Source: Verrucomicrobiota bacterium (GTDB lineage Bacteria > Verrucomicrobiota > Verrucomicrobiia > Limisphaerales > SXTU01). Taken from it: a DNA stretch of 34,966 nt. The DNA lies in NCBI GenBank assembly GCA_016235545.1, contig JACRKB010000091.1, positions 1 through 34,966 of the forward strand. The letters run 5' to 3'. Both the position numbers and the translations under genes were made by a program. Position 1 is the first letter of the stretch. Each line of letters starts with the position of its first letter. Below the pieces are notes generated by a model. It worked only from the letters and a program-made list of their open reading frames with translations. It did no database searches and was not told where the DNA came from. This document shows, piece after piece, positions 17,173-27,271 of the stretch.

Positions 17173-18729
17173 TCAGTGCCGGAAGTGGCGCGTGCCGGTG
17201 AAGACCATTGCAACCCCGCGCGCGTCGGCGGCGGCGATGACTTCTGGGTCTTTCACGGAGCCGCCGGGCTGAATCGCGGCGGTCGCACCGGCCTCGGCGG
17301 CGGCGATGAGGCCGTCGGGGAACGGGAAGAAGGCGTCGCTGCACACCACGCTTCCCGCGAGCGGGAGCCTGGCCTCGCCCGCCTTCCACACGGCGATGCG
17401 GCTGCTGTCCACGCGGCTCATCTGGCCCGCACCCACCCCGAGCGTGCGGTCGGAGGCGCTGTAGAGAATCGCGTTGCTCTTGAGGTGCTTCACCACGCGC
17501 CAGCCGAAGAGCATGGCCTTCAACTCGGCCTCGCTCGGCGCGCGTTTCGTCACGAGCTTCAGGTCGGTGGCGGTCGTGAGTTTCAGATCGCGCTGCTGGA
17601 GGAGGAAGGACTCGGCCCCGACGCTGCGCACGTCCCACGGCGCGGCGGTGGCGGGGTTCTTGAGGATTTGCAGCAGGCGCAAATTCTTCTTTTTCGTCAG
17701 CACCGCGAGCGCTTCCTCGGTGAACTCTGGCGCGACGATGACCTCGCTGAAAATCTCCGCGATGGCTTCTGCGCACGGGCCGTCGAGCGGCTGGTTCACG
17801 GCGATGATGCCGCCGAACGGCGCCTGCTTGTCCGTGGTGAACGCCTTGTCCCACGCCTCGCGCAGCGTCGTGCCCTGGCCCACGCCGCATGGATTCGTGT
17901 GCTTGAGGATGGCGAGTGTTGGCGCGTCGCCAGTGAACTCCGCGATGAGCGCGGTGGCGGCGGTGAGGTCGAGGATGTTGTTGTAGGAAAGTTCCTTGCC
18001 GTGGAGCTGCTTGAAGTAGTCGGCAAACTTTCCGTAGAGCGCGGCCTGCTGGTGCGGGTTCTCGCCGTAGCGCAGCGGCTGCACCAGTGGCGCGGACACG
18101 ATGAGCGTCTTCGGCAAGCTGACCGCTGATGGCTGTTCGCTGAACGCTTTCTCTAAGTGCGCCGCAATCGCGGCGTCGTAAGCCGCCGTCCGCGCATACA
18201 CCTTCGCCGCCAGCTTGCGCCGCAGCTCCAGCGTCGTCTCGCCCGTCGCCTGCACGAGCGCGGCGACTTCCTCGTAATCCTTCGGGTCCACGATTACGGT
18301 GACGTGGTCGTGGTTCTTGGCGGCGCTGCGGAGCATGGAGGGGCCGCCGATGTCGATGTTCTCGATGGCGTCGTGGAGCGAGACGCCTGGCTTGGCGACG
18401 GTGGCCTCGAACGGGTAGAGGTTCACCACCACGAGGTCAATCGGCGCGATGCCGTGCTGCTTCACGGCCCACTCGTGCTCGGTGTTGCCGCGGATGTAGA
18501 GCAGGCCGCCGTGGACCTTGGGGTGCAGCGTCTTCACGCGCCCGTCGAGCATCTCGGGGAAGCCCGTGTGCTCGGAGATGTCCTTCACAACGAGGCCTGC
18601 GTCGCGGAGCGCTTTGGCAGTGCCGCCGGTCGAGATGAGTTCCACGCCCGCGCCGGCGAGCGTCTGGGCGAACGGGACGAGACCTGCCTTGTCGGAGACG
18701 GAGAGGAGAGCGCGTTGAATCTTGGCCAT
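17173..18729 (-). CDS. purH: Bifunctional AICAR transformylase / IMP cyclohydrolase
   Basis: [41 protein letters not shown]...[15 protein letters not shown]...[14 protein letters not shown]...[12 protein letters not shown]...[53 protein letters not shown]. Confidence 0.97.
   Translation of the reverse strand: MAKIQRALLSVSDKAGLVPFAQTLAGAGVELISTGGTAKALRDAGLVVKDISEHTGFPEMLDGRVKTLHPKVHGGLLYIRGNTEHEWAVKQHGIAPIDLVVVNLYPFEATVAKPGVSLHDAIENIDIGGPSMLRSAAKNHDHVTVIVDPKDYEEVAALVQATGETTLELRRKLAAKVYARTAAYDAAIAAHLEKAFSEQPSAVSLPKTLIVSAPLVQPLRYGENPHQQAALYGKFADYFKQLHGKELSYNNILDLTAATALIAEFTGDAPTLAILKHTNPCGVGQGTTLREAWDKAFTTDKQAPFGGIIAVNQPLDGPCAEAIAEIFSEVIVAPEFTEEALAVLTKKKNLRLLQILKNPATAAPWDVRSVGAESFLLQQRDLKLTTATDLKLVTKRAPSEAELKAMLFGWRVVKHLKSNAILYSASDRTLGVGAGQMSRVDSSRIAVWKAGEARLPLAGSVVCSDAFFPFPDGLIAAAEAGATAAIQPGGSVKDPEVIAAADARGVAMVFTGTRHFRH
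18118..18148. repeat. Heptamer tandem repeat inside purH (gctgacc gctgatg gctgttc gctgaac gct)
   Basis: gct recurs every 7 nt at 18118, 18125, 18132, 18139, 18146. Confidence 0.85.
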
Positions 18730-18790
18730 AAAGAGGCGGTGAAAATCCCTGTCTGCAAGCGGCCCGTCAATCGCGCAGTTGGGACTGCAA

Positions 18791-18922
18791 GGTAGGGCGA
18801 GACTCCATCGAGCCACCATTCCAAGCGCAGGGAGCCTGTCAGCTGAACGCTGCGGAGATGAAACTCGCTGTGCTCGCGCCTCCTTCGTCAGCAAATGGGG
18901 CTCGACGGAGTCTCGCCCTACC
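18791..18922. repeat. Palindromic repeat family P4, intergenic copy
   Basis: ggtagggcgagactccatcgagcc ... ggctcgacggagtctcgccctacc. Confidence 0.9.
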
Positions 18923-20012
18923 GGCTCGTCAGCGCCCCCGCCAACGACGCGAGCTGCGCGCGCGTGTGCTCGCTGCTCACCACGAAGCGGAAGAACCCGC
19001 CCTCCGGCCCGCCGGGATACCGGATGAACGGCGGGTGAATCCCCGCCGCCAGCAGCCGCCTTTTGAGCCGCGCCGCCTCCTTCGCCGACACGGGAATCAC
19101 CGGCACGATGGGGCCGGGCGCGTCTGGCAACTCCATTCCACCCGCGCGCAAGCGTTCCTTCAGCCACGCCGCGTTTGCGTGCAGGCGTGCCTGCAAACTC
19201 GGATTCGCGCGGAAGATGTGCAGCGCCTCCAACGCCCCCGCCGCCAGCGGCAGCGGCACGGGCGTCGCACCAGTGAAGCACCGGCTCCTCGCCAGAACCG
19301 CCTCCGCCACCGCGCGACTGCCGACGATGGCCCCGCCAAAAGCGCCGAACGCCTTGCTCAAGGTCACCGTCTGGATCACCCGCGCGTCCTGCACGCCGCA
19401 GTGCGACGGCGTCCCCTGCCCTGCCTCCCCCAGCACGCCAGCGCCGTGCGCGTCATCCACGAGCAGCGCCGCCCTGGCCGGCAACACCGCGAGATACTCC
19501 GCCAGCGGCGCGACCGACCCGTCGTGGGAAAACATCCCGTCCGTGAAGACAATGGGCCGCGCGCCCCGGCCCAGCCCGCGCAATTGCCGCGTGAAATCCG
19601 CCACATCGCGATGCGCGAACGGCACGACCGTCGCCCCCAGCAGCACCGCCGCATCCGCGACGCTCGTGTGGGACCGCGCATCCATCAGGACATGGGTGAA
19701 CTCACCTCGGAGCGCCTGCGCCACGGCGAGGTTCGTCATGTAGCCGTTGTCCACCAGCACGGCGCGCTGCGCATGGAAGAATCGCGCCAACTCGCGCTCC
19801 AGCCGCTCGTAGAGCGAGTGGTTCCCGGTCGTCTTGCGAGAGGAAGCCACGTTCAGCCCGAACGCCTTCAGCCCGCGCCGGACGGCGGCGAGCACGCGCG
19901 GATGGCTGGCGAGCCGGTAGTAATCGCACCCTGCGAAATAGACCAGCCGCCGGCCGCGTCGGCGGACAAAGACCCGATCCACTTGCTGCAACGTCTCGGC
20001 GGTGTGCTTCAT
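18918..20012 (-). CDS. PLP-dependent alpha-oxoamine synthase family protein (BioF/KBL-like)
   Basis: [57 protein letters not shown] (PLP lysine). Confidence 0.9.
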   Translation of the reverse strand: MKHTAETLQQVDRVFVRRRGRRLVYFAGCDYYRLASHPRVLAAVRRGLKAFGLNVASSRKTTGNHSLYERLERELARFFHAQRAVLVDNGYMTNLAVAQALRGEFTHVLMDARSHTSVADAAVLLGATVVPFAHRDVADFTRQLRGLGRGARPIVFTDGMFSHDGSVAPLAEYLAVLPARAALLVDDAHGAGVLGEAGQGTPSHCGVQDARVIQTVTLSKAFGAFGGAIVGSRAVAEAVLARSRCFTGATPVPLPLAAGALEALHIFRANPSLQARLHANAAWLKERLRAGGMELPDAPGPIVPVIPVSAKEAARLKRRLLAAGIHPPFIRYPGGPEGGFFRFVVSSEHTRAQLASLAGALTSR

Positions 20013-20065
20013 GGGCGGCCGTTTGTAGCGAAGAAAGGAGCCGGTGTCCAACGCGAGGGCGCTAT

Positions 20066-20107
20066 AGCTATCAGCTATCAGCTATCAGCTATCAGCGGTC
20101 AGCGAAC
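20066..20107. repeat. Heptamer tandem repeat (agctatc)x4, agcggtc, agcgaac
   Basis: Six consecutive 7-mers; AGCGGTCAGC (20094-20103) is also inverted as GCTGACCGCT (20119-20128). Confidence 0.95.
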
Positions 20108-20223
20108 GAAAGCCTCTTGCTGACCGCTAACCGTTGCCGGCTTCTGCAACAGAGTGCTGGCCTCGCGCCCGTTCCTCTGCTACGTAAAGCTGTCGCGCGC
20201 GTCCACCCAACCACCGAGCACCA

Positions 20224-23154
20224 ATGATCAAGTTCAAAGCCAAAGAGCAGCCCAAGGTCACTCCCCAGCGGAAGGCTGCCGAACAGTTGCTCCAGCAGCT
20301 CAAGCGCACACTTGAGATGGAGGCGGGCCGCGGCAATATCACCATCAACCACTTCCTCACCTCGCGCGGCAGCGAGGACCGCAACGCCTTTGCGCCACAG
20401 ACGCAGCCGGGCACGGGCTTTTACACGCTGGAGGGAGTCGTGGCCACCGGCGGCATGGGCGCAGTGCTCAAGGCGCAGGACAACAATCTTGCCCGCACGG
20501 TCGCGCTCAAGGTGATGCTCAACAGCGCGGACGCGAATGATCAGACGGTCTTCAGCTTCGTGGCCGAGGCGCAGATCACCGGGCAGCTCGAGCACCCGAA
20601 CATCGTCCCTCTCCACGACATCGGCGTGGCCGCCGACGGCACGATCTATTACACGATGAAGCTGATCGAGGGGCGCACGCTGCGCGACATCCTCAAGGAC
20701 ATCCGCGAGGGCAACGCGGACACGATCCAGCGGTTCCCGATTTCGCGCCTGCTGACCATCTTCCAGAAGGTTTGCGACGGCATCTCCTACGCGCATTCGC
20801 GGCGTGTCATCCACCGGGACCTGAAGCCGGACAACGTGATGGTCGGCGAATTCGGCGAGGTGCTGATCCTCGACTGGGGCTTGGCCAAAGTGCTGCCGGA
20901 GCCGGGGCAGGCGGACACGGAGGAGCATGGCGGGGAATTCTCCGGCCCCCTGCCCGGCGCGCCCGGAGGCGACGCGATGGCGACGATGGCCGGGCAGGTG
21001 AAGGGCACGCCAAACTACATGGCCCCCGAACAGGCGGAGGGCCGTGTGGCGGACATTGACACGCGATCGGACATCTACGCGCTGGGTGGCATCCTCTATT
21101 ACACGCTCACGATGCAGCCGCCCGTCACGGGCGCGAACCTCGACGAGATTCTCACGCGGGTCACTTCGGGCGACATCACGTCCCCCAGCTCGTTCAACAG
21201 CAAGCCGATTGAAAACCCATCGGGCAAGACCGCGCCGCACTGCCCGGACGGCACGATTCCCGACGCGCTCTCCGCCGTGGCGATGAAGTGCATGGCACGC
21301 GAGAGCGCGCTGCGTTACCAGACGGTGGAGGAGTTGCAGGCGGACCTCGCGGCCTACCAGGGCGGCTACGCGACGCGCGCACAGGATGCGAACATGTTCA
21401 CGCTGCTGAGGCTGCTGTTCCAGCGCAACAAGAAGGAGGTCTTCATGGCCTTCGGGGCGCTCATCCTCGTCTTCGTCGTCGCGCTCGGCTTTCTGGGCAA
21501 GGTGAAGTTGAGCGAGATCAAGGCGCAGGAAGCGCTAACGAAGGCGAAGGCCACCGTGGCGGAGCTTCGCGAAACCGCGCCCTCCATGGCCGCAGTGGCC
21601 GAGGGCAAGCTGCGGGAGCTCAAGTTCGCCGAAGCGATGACCAACATCAACCAGGCCATCAAGCTCGACGATTCCGTCGCCCGCTTCCACAACATCAAGG
21701 GCAACATTTTCCTGTCATTGCTGGAGATTCAGGAGGCGCGGGAGGCTTTCGAAAAGGCCCGGGAGATTGACACCAAGCTAACTGACGCCATCCGCAGCTC
21801 GGTGCTTTGCGCCGCCATCATCCGGGACAACCCCGACCTGAAGAAACTCAACGACAAGAGCAAGCGCGACATCTACGAGCTCTTCCGAGAGCAGGGGCGC
21901 ATCGAGGAGGCGGGCCGAATCTTCGCGATGGTCGCGGCCACGGACACGCAGGTCGTCGTGGGCTTCCGACGGCAGCTCGCAGCAGCGCAGATCAAGCCGG
22001 AGCTGCTGGAGCGCGATGGATCGGGCCGTTACAGCCTCGACCTCAGCGAGAATCCGGTGAGCAGTCTCGCAGCCTTGCAAAGCATCCCGCTGGCCAGCCT
22101 GAACCTCGCCGGCTGCACCAATGTCTCCGACCTCGGCCCGCTCAAGGGCATGCCGCTGATGAGCCTGAACCTCGCCCGGCTCAACCGCCTCACAGACCTT
22201 GCCCCTTTGAAGGGCATGCAGTTGACAGAGCTGAACCTGAGGAACTGCGACGAGTTGCTCGATCTCGCGCCGCTGGCCGGGATGCCGCTCACCCTGCTGG
22301 ACCTCAGCGACACGAAGATTGTGGACATCAACCCGTTGACCGGCATCAAGCTGGAATGGCTCGACCTGTCTGACTGCAGCCAGGTGCGCGACATCAAGGC
22401 CCTTGCCGGCATGCCGCTGCGGTGGCTCAAGCTCGACCGCACGCGGGTGATCAACATCGGTGCCATCCGCGGCGCACCGCTGCAGTTCATCAGCTTCAAT
22501 GACATCCGCGTCAGCGATATTTCAGCCCTGACGAACATGCCGCTGGTCACGAACCTGATGAGCAAGACGCTGGTGCGAGACATCACGGCGCTGAAGGGGA
22601 TGCGCCTGCAGCACCTCGACTGCTACAAGACGCCGGTGCAAAGCATCGCGCCGCTGGCGGGAATGACCTCGCTGCGGCTGCTGGACTTGCGTGAGACGGG
22701 CATCACGACGATCTCCCCGCTGGCCGGAATGCCCCTCGACGTGCTCAAGCTGGCGCTCACGCAGGTCAGCGACATCGAGGCGCTGCGCGGCGCGCCGCTC
22801 ACAGTGGAACTGGACTTGTCGGAGACACGGGTGGCCAGCCTGGAGCCGCTGCGGGGCGCGCCCCTGCAATACTTGAACCTCTCCAAAGCCCCTGTCAGCA
22901 GCCTCGCCCCGCTCGCAGGGATGCCGCTCAAGGTGCTGCGCATGGACAGCCTGCCGACACAGCCGGACTTGAACCCGCTCTGGGACTGCCAGGAGTTGGA
23001 GCAGCTAGCGATTCCCTTTCCATCCCCCTCGGTCATTGCGCTGCGCCAGCTCCCCAAGCTCAAGCGCCTGGACTACTACGTGCCGTTGGACCTCTGGGAG
23101 CGCTCGAAAACGCCGCCGCAGTTCTGGAAGGACTGGGACGCGCGCAAGCAGTAG
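20224..23154 (+). CDS. Transmembrane Ser/Thr protein kinase with C-terminal leucine-rich repeats
   Basis: GGMGAVLKAQD, VALKVML, VIHRDLKPDNVMV, LDWGLAK (DWG in place of DFG), GTPNYMAPEQ; TM segment VFMAFGALILVFVVALGFL; then about 14 LRRs of the type PLAGMPLxxLxLxxTxVxDIxPL. Confidence 0.93.
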   Translation: MIKFKAKEQPKVTPQRKAAEQLLQQLKRTLEMEAGRGNITINHFLTSRGSEDRNAFAPQTQPGTGFYTLEGVVATGGMGAVLKAQDNNLARTVALKVMLNSADANDQTVFSFVAEAQITGQLEHPNIVPLHDIGVAADGTIYYTMKLIEGRTLRDILKDIREGNADTIQRFPISRLLTIFQKVCDGISYAHSRRVIHRDLKPDNVMVGEFGEVLILDWGLAKVLPEPGQADTEEHGGEFSGPLPGAPGGDAMATMAGQVKGTPNYMAPEQAEGRVADIDTRSDIYALGGILYYTLTMQPPVTGANLDEILTRVTSGDITSPSSFNSKPIENPSGKTAPHCPDGTIPDALSAVAMKCMARESALRYQTVEELQADLAAYQGGYATRAQDANMFTLLRLLFQRNKKEVFMAFGALILVFVVALGFLGKVKLSEIKAQEALTKAKATVAELRETAPSMAAVAEGKLRELKFAEAMTNINQAIKLDDSVARFHNIKGNIFLSLLEIQEAREAFEKAREIDTKLTDAIRSSVLCAAIIRDNPDLKKLNDKSKRDIYELFREQGRIEEAGRIFAMVAATDTQVVVGFRRQLAAAQIKPELLERDGSGRYSLDLSENPVSSLAALQSIPLASLNLAGCTNVSDLGPLKGMPLMSLNLARLNRLTDLAPLKGMQLTELNLRNCDELLDLAPLAGMPLTLLDLSDTKIVDINPLTGIKLEWLDLSDCSQVRDIKALAGMPLRWLKLDRTRVINIGAIRGAPLQFISFNDIRVSDISALTNMPLVTNLMSKTLVRDITALKGMRLQHLDCYKTPVQSIAPLAGMTSLRLLDLRETGITTISPLAGMPLDVLKLALTQVSDIEALRGAPLTVELDLSETRVASLEPLRGAPLQYLNLSKAPVSSLAPLAGMPLKVLRMDSLPTQPDLNPLWDCQELEQLAIPFPSPSVIALRQLPKLKRLDYYVPLDLWERSKTPPQFWKDWDARKQ

Positions 23155-23230
23155 GTGCAGGACGGCAAGCGGTGGATGAAATGGTCGCACGGATGGGCGT
23201 CATCCTCGCGCAGGGCAGCGCGCGGCAACC

Positions 23231-24085
23231 TCAGCACGAATACATGGCGTGCTCGCCCTGGAAGCCGCCGAGCGCGTGGGACCCCTGGGCCGTCATCTCG
23301 AAGTAAGGCTGGAGCTCCGTCGCCGCCGCCTCGCTCAGGAGGCAGAACTGCTTCAACGCCCCGCACACCTTCTCCATGCGGAAGATGAAGTTGACCTGCG
23401 GCCCGATGAGATTGTCCTCGCCCTGCTGCAACGAGCTGTCCATCCGCACCTGCCCGTAATGCAGCACTATGCGAAACTGCATGTTCGTAATCGTCGCCTG
23501 CTGGGCACGGAGCGCGTTGATGGTGGCGGCGATGACCTCTGGCTTGGTGATGTCCATCGGCCAGTAGGCGAGGTAGCCATCGCCAAGGTATTTGTTGATG
23601 TGGCCTTGCGACTTCTCAATGGTCTGCTTGCACGCCAGCACCCACTTGCCGACCATCTGCGCCAGCTCATCCTCGGGCATGGTCTGGCTCATCTTGGTGA
23701 ACTGGCAGATGTCCGCCACCAGCATCCAGCACATGCCCGACTTCGCGGTCTGGTGGGCGGCGGCGATGGTCATCATCGCCTCCTCGCCATCGCCGCCGGG
23801 CGGCTCGCTCGCGCGGAAGACGAGGTTCGTCGTGGAAACCTGGATGCGGTCGTTGTCCTTGAGCTGCGCGGGCATGCGCATCCGCTGGCCGTTGAGGATC
23901 GTGCCGTTGCGGCTGCCAAGGTCCACGATGTAGTAGCCACCGTCGCCCTGCGCGTGGATAATCGCGTGCCGACGCGATACCTCGCCGTCGTTGATCGCCA
24001 GCGTGTTCTCTGGCAGACGCCCAATCGTGCAGGTGCCTTGCAGCGGGAACTGCTCCCCAGAATCCGTTTCCAGCCAGTATTGCAT
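23231..24085 (-). CDS. FHA domain fused to class III adenylate/guanylate cyclase domain
   Basis: FHA: CTIGRLPENTLAINDGEVSRRHAIIHAQ..DLGSRNGTILNG; cyclase: VADICQFTKMS, NKYLGDGYLAYW, GPQVNFIFRMEKV. Confidence 0.9.
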   Translation of the reverse strand: MQYWLETDSGEQFPLQGTCTIGRLPENTLAINDGEVSRRHAIIHAQGDGGYYIVDLGSRNGTILNGQRMRMPAQLKDNDRIQVSTTNLVFRASEPPGGDGEEAMMTIAAAHQTAKSGMCWMLVADICQFTKMSQTMPEDELAQMVGKWVLACKQTIEKSQGHINKYLGDGYLAYWPMDITKPEVIAATINALRAQQATITNMQFRIVLHYGQVRMDSSLQQGEDNLIGPQVNFIFRMEKVCGALKQFCLLSEAAATELQPYFEMTAQGSHALGGFQGEHAMYSC

Positions 24086-24206
24086 TGCCTGTCGTTCGAT
24101 TGACTTGTCCAACGCCGCACGCGGAGGTGAAACCCTTTCCTCGACCGGCGGCTGCGGTAGGAAACAGAAGTGCCGGGACAATTTCCAGCCAAATTCTTTG
24201 CCTCGT

Positions 24207-25877
24207 TCAAGGATGCGCCCGGACGAAAACTTGGAGCGACACGGAAATCGCGGGCTCAACGGGGCGCCAGCGTGAATCGCGCGCGAGGGACTCGGCCTGC
24301 TGCGAGCCGCGACGCGACACCACGACCCGCGCGCCCGCCGACGCAAACTCCGCAGGGCCAGCCAGCACGTCGTCCCCAAGCCATCGCTCGCCAAGGAGGA
24401 ACGCGGTGTAAATCCCCGAGCGTCCGCCGGGCAGAAGTCCGCTCCCGGCGAGCGGGCCGGGCTGCCCGCTGGCCTGCAACCGCGCTGCCAGATCGTGAGC
24501 CACATGGCTGGCCTGATTGGGAATTCCAGCCAGCGCGGCCGCGAGCCAGATCATCGCCGGCACTGCAAAGGAATAGTTCACTACACCAAAGCCCGCCCGC
24601 ACCCGCGCGGACCAGCCCCACGCCCCAACGGCGAGCACCCACAGAAACGGCAGCGCCGGAAAAAAATACCGGTTGTCCTCCGCCATCACAAAGAACGGCA
24701 GATACAACGCGCCCAGCGCGACCACCGGCACCAGAGCCCAACACCAGCGCTGTCGCCGCAAGCACCGCCTGCATTTCACCATGCAACCGCCCGCAATCAA
24801 CACTGCCAGCCCGCTGATTCCCAGCACGTCAAACGTCCCCAGCCATCGCCGCCACAGCGGCAACTCCGCTCCGGTCAGCCACGCACGCCACGGGTTCAAC
24901 CAGTCCCAGCAAATGCCGATGTTGTCTCCGACCACCGCGAGTTGATGCCGGAAGTTCTCACCGCCCGCGAATGGCGACCACCGCACATACGCCATCCGCG
25001 ACGGCTCCTCCCACTGCGTCACACGTCCCGCGTCCGGCTGGTGCAGGGTCGTCATTGCCCGATGATGACCTGCCTGCTCGCCCGGCCCTGCAAGCGCGTG
25101 CGCGATAGGCCCCGTCGTTGAGAAGGTGAACTGCCCGTAGTGCAACGACAGCACTGCGATCCACGGTGCCGCGACCAGCGCAGTGCCGAGCCATGCCAGC
25201 CCCAGCCGCGCCGCCAGCTCCGCGCGCAACTCCCGCCGCCCGCTCATCGCAAGGACTGCCAGCCCCGCCGTCGTCAACAGCGCCAGCGGGAGCGCCACCG
25301 CCTTCGCCAGATACGCCAGGCCCCACCAAACACCCACCGCGATGGCGTGCCGCGCGTGCCGGCGACTTGCAATCGCCGCCCCCTCTCGTTTCGCGTCCGG
25401 CAGGACGGCAACTGCAAGTCGCCGGCACGGGGCAAGAAACATTTTCACCGTCGCGCTCACAGCCAACGCCACCAGCCCCGCCAACAACAAATCCGGCGTG
25501 ATGTGCCGCACCGACCAGAACACCGACCACACAGCCGCGATGCAAGCGCCCGTCCTCAGCGCCACGTTTGGGAGCCGGAACGAGCGGAACACCGACAACG
25601 CCCCGGCGAGAAACACCACTCCCGAAAACGCCATCACCACACGCGCCGCCACCAACGGGACCGCGCCCGCCTTCAGCAGCGGCACCATCAACCAGCTCAC
25701 GAGCGGCCCCCAATAGCCCGTCACCGCCAGCTCGGTCTGTCCGGCTGCGTAGTATCCAGCGATGCGGCAGTAAGCCACCGCATCGGGATTAAGCTGGTGC
25801 AGATTTCGCCACGCCGCGACCGCGAGCAGCACGGCCTGCACGGCGAAGAGCCAGCGAAGTTGATGGCGGACATTCAT
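24207..25877 (-). CDS. Multi-TM glycosyltransferase-like membrane protein (GT39/PMT/ArnT-type)
   Basis: LHQLNPDAVAYCRIAGYYAAGQTELAVTGYWGPLVSWLMVPLL, HITPDLLLAGLVAL, GLAYLAKAVALPLALL, YLPFFVMAEDNRYFFPALPFLWVLA. Confidence 0.8.
   Translation of the reverse strand: MNVRHQLRWLFAVQAVLLAVAAWRNLHQLNPDAVAYCRIAGYYAAGQTELAVTGYWGPLVSWLMVPLLKAGAVPLVAARVVMAFSGVVFLAGALSVFRSFRLPNVALRTGACIAAVWSVFWSVRHITPDLLLAGLVALAVSATVKMFLAPCRRLAVAVLPDAKREGAAIASRRHARHAIAVGVWWGLAYLAKAVALPLALLTTAGLAVLAMSGRRELRAELAARLGLAWLGTALVAAPWIAVLSLHYGQFTFSTTGPIAHALAGPGEQAGHHRAMTTLHQPDAGRVTQWEEPSRMAYVRWSPFAGGENFRHQLAVVGDNIGICWDWLNPWRAWLTGAELPLWRRWLGTFDVLGISGLAVLIAGGCMVKCRRCLRRQRWCWALVPVVALGALYLPFFVMAEDNRYFFPALPFLWVLAVGAWGWSARVRAGFGVVNYSFAVPAMIWLAAALAGIPNQASHVAHDLAARLQASGQPGPLAGSGLLPGGRSGIYTAFLLGERWLGDDVLAGPAEFASAGARVVVSRRGSQQAESLARDSRWRPVEPAISVSLQVFVRAHP
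25355..25430. repeat. P1 palindromic element inserted in frame within the glycosyltransferase CDS
   Basis: cgtgccggcgacttgcaatcgccg...actgcaagtcgccggcacgg; arms match the intergenic copy 1147-1221. Confidence 0.92.
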
Positions 25878-25896
25878 GGTGTTCGTATCCCGGGAG

Positions 25897-25978
25897 AGTG
25901 ATTAGTAATTAGTGATTAGCCAGTGCCAGACCATCCGGCTGACGACCGATTCACTGCTCACTAATTACTAATCACTTC
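25897..25978. repeat. Inverted pair of heptamer arrays (agtgatt agtaatt agtgatt agccagt ... reverse)
   Basis: agtgattagtaattagtgattagccagt at 25897-25924 and ttcactgctcactaattactaatcactt at 25950-25977. Confidence 0.9.
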
Positions 25979-26641
25979 CGCTCCTCCCCTCCTCCCCACC
26001 CACATCAGCTTCCCCCAGCCGGTGAATTTCCGCTCCGTCTCGAAGTTTGCTTCCAGGCAGCGCAGCACCACTTCCGGCTGCCGCAGCCACTGCTCGTAAG
26101 TGTGGCGCTCGCCCTCGATCATTTCCGCCAGAGCATCCAGCTTGTGGAAAATCCTTCGCAGCCACGGCTGACGGCACGCGGCGTGAACCACGGATAGAAA
26201 AGGCGTCGGCCACGGCTCGACCACGACCAGCCGGCCACCCGGACGCAGCACCCGCGCAGCTTCCTTCAGCACGCGCTCCAAATCATCCGGCAACACCGCG
26301 AGATGATGCAAGCCACCCTGCACCATCAAGATGTCCTGGCTCGCCGACGCGAACGGCAGCGCACGGCAGTCCGCGCAGTGACGCCCGTGCTCCGGTGGAC
26401 ACAAAGCCAGCAGCCGCTGCGAAACGTCCACGCCCTCCAGCCGGTGGAAGCCCAGCCGCGCCAGCGCCCGCACGCCATTGCCCCGTCCGCAGAACAGCTC
26501 CGCAACCGCCGCGTCGCGCGGCCACTCACGCGCGCCCAGTCTCACCAGCCGCCGCGTGAACTTCGCTATCTCCTGCTCCGGCGTCTCAAACCGTAGATAC
26601 GCCGCCTCCCACGCTTCCGCTGTGTTGTCAGCGGCGTTCAC
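25961..26641 (-). CDS. Class I SAM-dependent methyltransferase
   Basis: GTG start overlapping the upstream TGA; AVAELFCGRGNGVRALARLGFHRLEGVDVS, QGGLHHLAVLPDDLERVLKEAARVLRPGGRLVVVEPW. Confidence 0.85.
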   Translation of the reverse strand: MNAADNTAEAWEAAYLRFETPEQEIAKFTRRLVRLGAREWPRDAAVAELFCGRGNGVRALARLGFHRLEGVDVSQRLLALCPPEHGRHCADCRALPFASASQDILMVQGGLHHLAVLPDDLERVLKEAARVLRPGGRLVVVEPWPTPFLSVVHAACRQPWLRRIFHKLDALAEMIEGERHTYEQWLRQPEVVLRCLEANFETERKFTGWGKLMWVGRRGGAEVISN

Positions 26642-27246
26642 GCGGAATCCTCCGGCGTCAGGCGAGCCAGCAGGTGGAGTCGCCGTCCGAACACCAAGTC
26701 GGCCAGCCACGGATACAACCCCAAGTCGCCGCGCAATTCCTCGATCCGCAAATCCAGCGCCGCGAACATCTCCCGCCACTGCGCCTCGGTGCGGTAGTTG
26801 TATGGCAGCGCGACGCCGTGCGACGCGTTGCCCACCCAGTCCATCAGCCGCAGCGTGGGGCCGGCCATCCAGCCATCGAGAGTGTGATCTTTCACCACCA
26901 CCATCCGCGCCACGCGGCGGGCTTCGCGAAGCAACGCCTCCGGGGCTTCCGTGTGATGCAGCACATCCACCAGCAGGGCCACGTCGAAACACCCGTCGCC
27001 GTGGGGAATCGTCCTGCCGTCGAACGCCACGACAGGAATTCGCGCCGACGGACGCACCAGCACATCCAGGCCGGAGATTTGCACGTCAGGGCGCAGCTCG
27101 GCGATGGCCGCCGCCAGAGCGCCGTCGCCGCAACCGACATCCAGCACCTTGCCACCCTGCGGCAGCCACGCAGCGATGAGTCCGGCCAGCACACGCACAC
27201 GGCGCGGATGGACCAGCCCTGTGTGCAGTTGTTGCAGCGGTTTCAT
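26638..27246 (-). CDS. Class I SAM-dependent methyltransferase
   Basis: GGKVLDVGCGDGALAAAIAELRPDVQISGLDV, FDVALLVDVLHHTEAPEALLREARRVAR. Confidence 0.9.
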   Translation of the reverse strand: MKPLQQLHTGLVHPRRVRVLAGLIAAWLPQGGKVLDVGCGDGALAAAIAELRPDVQISGLDVLVRPSARIPVVAFDGRTIPHGDGCFDVALLVDVLHHTEAPEALLREARRVARMVVVKDHTLDGWMAGPTLRLMDWVGNASHGVALPYNYRTEAQWREMFAALDLRIEELRGDLGLYPWLADLVFGRRLHLLARLTPEDSA

Positions 27247-27271
27247 GTCGGAGGCTTGCTGCGCGCCGTCT

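Noticed and set aside
17173-19281. 702-aa ORF as a longer PurH
   Set aside because: The extra N-terminal 184 residues run through a P4 repeat and antisense to the BioF-like gene; the conserved PurH start [14 protein letters not shown] is at 18729
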